Assembly (NCBI GenBank): GCA_964620345.1
Contig: CAZUHK010000002.1
Span: 1 to 60,875 of the forward strand
Reading direction: 5' to 3'
Length of the DNA: 60,875 nt
From: CAZUHK01 sp964620345
Lineage (GTDB): Bacteria > Planctomycetota > Phycisphaerae > Phycisphaerales > Zrk34
Under the pieces are notes generated by a model. That model was not told the DNA's origin, searched no databases, and worked only from the letters and a program-made list of their open reading frames with translations. The position numbers and the translations under genes are program-made. Of this stretch, positions 59,519-60,875 are shown one piece after another. Numbering within the stretch: position 1 is the stretch's first letter; each line of letters opens with the position of its first letter.

Positions 59519-60760
59519 ATGCGTGTTCTGCTGATCTCCCACACCTGCCAGGCGCGGACCGAGGGCCAGCGCAAGGCCGACCGCATCGGCCGCCTGCCGG
59601 GCATCGAGCTTCGCGTGCTCGTGCCCGACCGCTGGAAGCGCTACGGGCAGTGGCGGCAAGCCGAGCCGGCGCTCGGCGACAGCTTCACGCTTCACATCGG
59701 CCGCGTTCGCTGGCCCTGGCTGGGGCCGGCCCAGACGTACATGCACCATTACCCGCGCCTTCGGCGGATAATTCGCGCGTTTCAGCCGGACGTGATCGAC
59801 CTGTGGGAAGAGCCCTGGAGTCTGGCCAGCGCCCACGCCTGCCGACTGCGCGACCGCGCGGCGCCCGGGGCGCGGATCGTCTCGGAGACCGNNNNNNNNN
59901 NTATAGGCAAGGTGCTGCCGCCGCCGTTCGAGGCGTTGCGACGATACACGTTGGGCCATGCTGATTTCGTGGTCGGCCGCAGCCGCGAGGCGGTCGAGGT
60001 GGTGCGGCGCAAGGGCTACGCCGGCCCGGCGGCGGTGGTGCCCAACGCGGTGGATGCAGAGCTGTTCAAGCCGATGGATCGCGCCGCCTGCCGCCGACAG
60101 CTCGGCGTCGAGGGGTTCACCGTCGGTTACGTCGGTCGCCTGGTCCAAGCCAAGGGCGTGGGCGAGCTGATTCAGGCCGTCGCCGCCCAGCAGGAACGCA
60201 CGACGCTGCTGCTGGCCGGTTCCGGGCCGGACCAGCAGGCGTTTGGTGACCTGGCGGATCGACTGTCGATCGGTGATCGTGTGCGGTTTCTCGGCAGCCG
60301 GCCGCTTGAGGCATTGCCGGCCCTGATGAATGCGATGGACGTGCTGGTGCTCGCTTCGCGGACGACACCGAGCTGGAAGGAGCAGTACGGCCGGGTGATT
60401 ATCGAAGCCCATGCGTGCGGCGTGCCGGTGGTCGGCTCGGAATCCGGGGCCATTCCCGAAGTCATCGGCGACGGCGGCCGCGTCGTGCCCGAGCGGGACG
60501 CCCCAGCCCTGGCCGCGGCGCTCGATGCCCTGGCCCGGTCGCCGCGGCAGGCGCGTGAGCTGGGGCAGCGCGGCCTCGAGCAGGTCCGCGCCGGCTGCAC
60601 GTGGCAGCGGGTGGCCGAGCGGATGCACCGAATCTATCAGGATGTGATGGCCCAGCCCCGCCGGTCGGGCCGCGCCACGACGCAGCAGACCATCACGGAC
60701 CTGTCGCGCCCGGCCGCCGCGCCGCCAAGCCACGGTGAACGCATCGAAAGCGCAAGATGA
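59519..60760 (+). CDS. GT4 glycosyltransferase containing a scaffold gap
   Basis: About 413 residues as written. RVLLISHTCQARTEGQRKAD at the N-terminus, VIDLWEEPWSLASAHACRLR near 92, then a 10-N gap within ARIVSET-gap-IGKVLPPPFE that leaves the frame intact. After it: ADFVVGRSREAVEVVRRKGY near 146, VVPNAVDAELFKPM near 170, VGYVGRLVQAKGVGELIQA near 200 and donor site SWKEQYGRVIIEAHACGVPV near 284. The gap probably replaces only a few codons, since relatives read SETxQNIxKxLPPPF there. Confidence 0.86.
   Translation: MRVLLISHTCQARTEGQRKADRIGRLPGIELRVLVPDRWKRYGQWRQAEPALGDSFTLHIGRVRWPWLGPAQTYMHHYPRLRRIIRAFQPDVIDLWEEPWSLASAHACRLRDRAAPGARIVSETXXXXIGKVLPPPFEALRRYTLGHADFVVGRSREAVEVVRRKGYAGPAAVVPNAVDAELFKPMDRAACRRQLGVEGFTVGYVGRLVQAKGVGELIQAVAAQQERTTLLLAGSGPDQQAFGDLADRLSIGDRVRFLGSRPLEALPALMNAMDVLVLASRTTPSWKEQYGRVIIEAHACGVPVVGSESGAIPEVIGDGGRVVPERDAPALAAALDALARSPRQARELGQRGLEQVRAGCTWQRVAERMHRIYQDVMAQPRRSGRATTQQTITDLSRPAAAPPSHGERIESAR
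59892..59901. other. Scaffold gap (10 N)
   Basis: Lies within a GT4 gene whose frame is the same on both sides; little sequence is likely to be missing. Confidence 0.7.
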
Positions 60761-60875
60761 ATCTGATGGACCCGATGGTGTGGCTGGCGATCGGCGTGGT
60801 GGCACTGGCGACGGTGGGCGTGACGGCCCGCTGGGGCCTTGCCGCCGGCGCCGCGGCGTGCGCCGTGCTGGGCAC
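60757..60875 (+). CDS. Membrane protein, N-terminal fragment (runs off the window)
   Basis: Only 39 codons: MNLMDPMVWLAIGVVALATV, then GVTARWGLAAGAAACAVLG. Two hydrophobic stretches, so a membrane protein. The ATGA overlap places it in the same coupled chain. It could be a second polymerase/ligase or a flippase, but the fragment is too short to tell. Confidence 0.6.
   Translation, partial: MNLMDPMVWLAIGVVALATVGVTARWGLAAGAAACAVLG

Noticed and set aside
1..60875. Genome-wide reassignment of TAG to a sense codon
   Set aside because: TAG ends the Ldh2-type gene (4380), a GT4 gene (41609) and a GT2 gene (54835) exactly where family members end, so at most local readthrough or mutation explains the two in-frame ambers.

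Overview
The window is 60.9 kb of GC-rich bacterial chromosome. Genes are tightly packed, GTG and TTG starts are common, and most stops are TGA. Three 10-N scaffold gaps (45560, 51752, 59892) suggest a draft or metagenomic assembly. A planctomycete, probably Phycisphaerae-like, is my inference. It rests on the mix of small Gly-rich RRM proteins, excisionase-HTH/REC regulators, HDOD-kinases and a very large glycosyltransferase locus. There is no rRNA or other taxonomic marker to confirm it.

Left part (1-12.1 kb), housekeeping and signalling. On the minus strand are xylose isomerase (3' end outside the window), a decayed ISAs1-type transposase and two tandem RRM RNA-binding protein genes, each followed by a hairpin. 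On the plus strand are a BFD-like 2Fe-2S protein, an Ldh2-type dehydrogenase, tsaB and der. A minus-strand signalling group follows: excisionase-HTH/REC regulator, HDOD-histidine kinase and REC-GAF regulator. An AraC-type regulator faces away from it.

Central regulatory head (12.1-20.6 kb). About 0.9 kb without a convincing gene carries a candidate promoter and an inverted repeat. It leads into a 54-aa ORF that is translationally coupled to a NarL-type response regulator. Next come a NusG/RfaH-like antiterminator, a fusion of a WecA-type phosphoglycosyltransferase with a GT4 glycosyltransferase, a second NarL-type regulator with an Asn-Gly repeat linker, and a Wzc-type co-polymerase/BY-kinase. 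The kinase domain of that last protein is interrupted by an MshEN (c-di-GMP-binding)-like segment.

Polysaccharide assembly locus (20.6-60.9 kb, running off the right end). A giant TPR protein, split by an in-frame TAG, is followed by the Wzm/Wzt ABC exporter. After these come about 30 genes: many GT4 and GT2 glycosyltransferases, two GT8, a GT34-like, an exostosin/GT47-like and a GT39-like enzyme, a DUF6492-like protein, a pyruvyl transferase, two FkbM methyltransferases and a WaaL/Wzy-type ligase or polymerase. Nearly all junctions are 4-bp ATGA/GTGA overlaps, so this looks like one very long translationally coupled operon. The visible break is at 41.6-44.0 kb. There a more A/T-rich module (FkbM methyltransferase, a chimeric glycosyltransferase relic and a GT39-like membrane enzyme) sits beside a 60-bp direct repeat of the 5' end of the next glycosyltransferase gene.

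The best candidates for something new are: (i) the c-di-GMP-receptor-like insertion inside the BY-kinase; (ii) the one-polypeptide fusion of lipid-carrier priming enzyme and glycosyltransferase; (iii) the response regulator/NusG-paralogue head that may drive processive antitermination through more than 45 kb; (iv) two independent in-frame ambers in otherwise intact genes; and (v) the 60-bp duplication with gene chimera.
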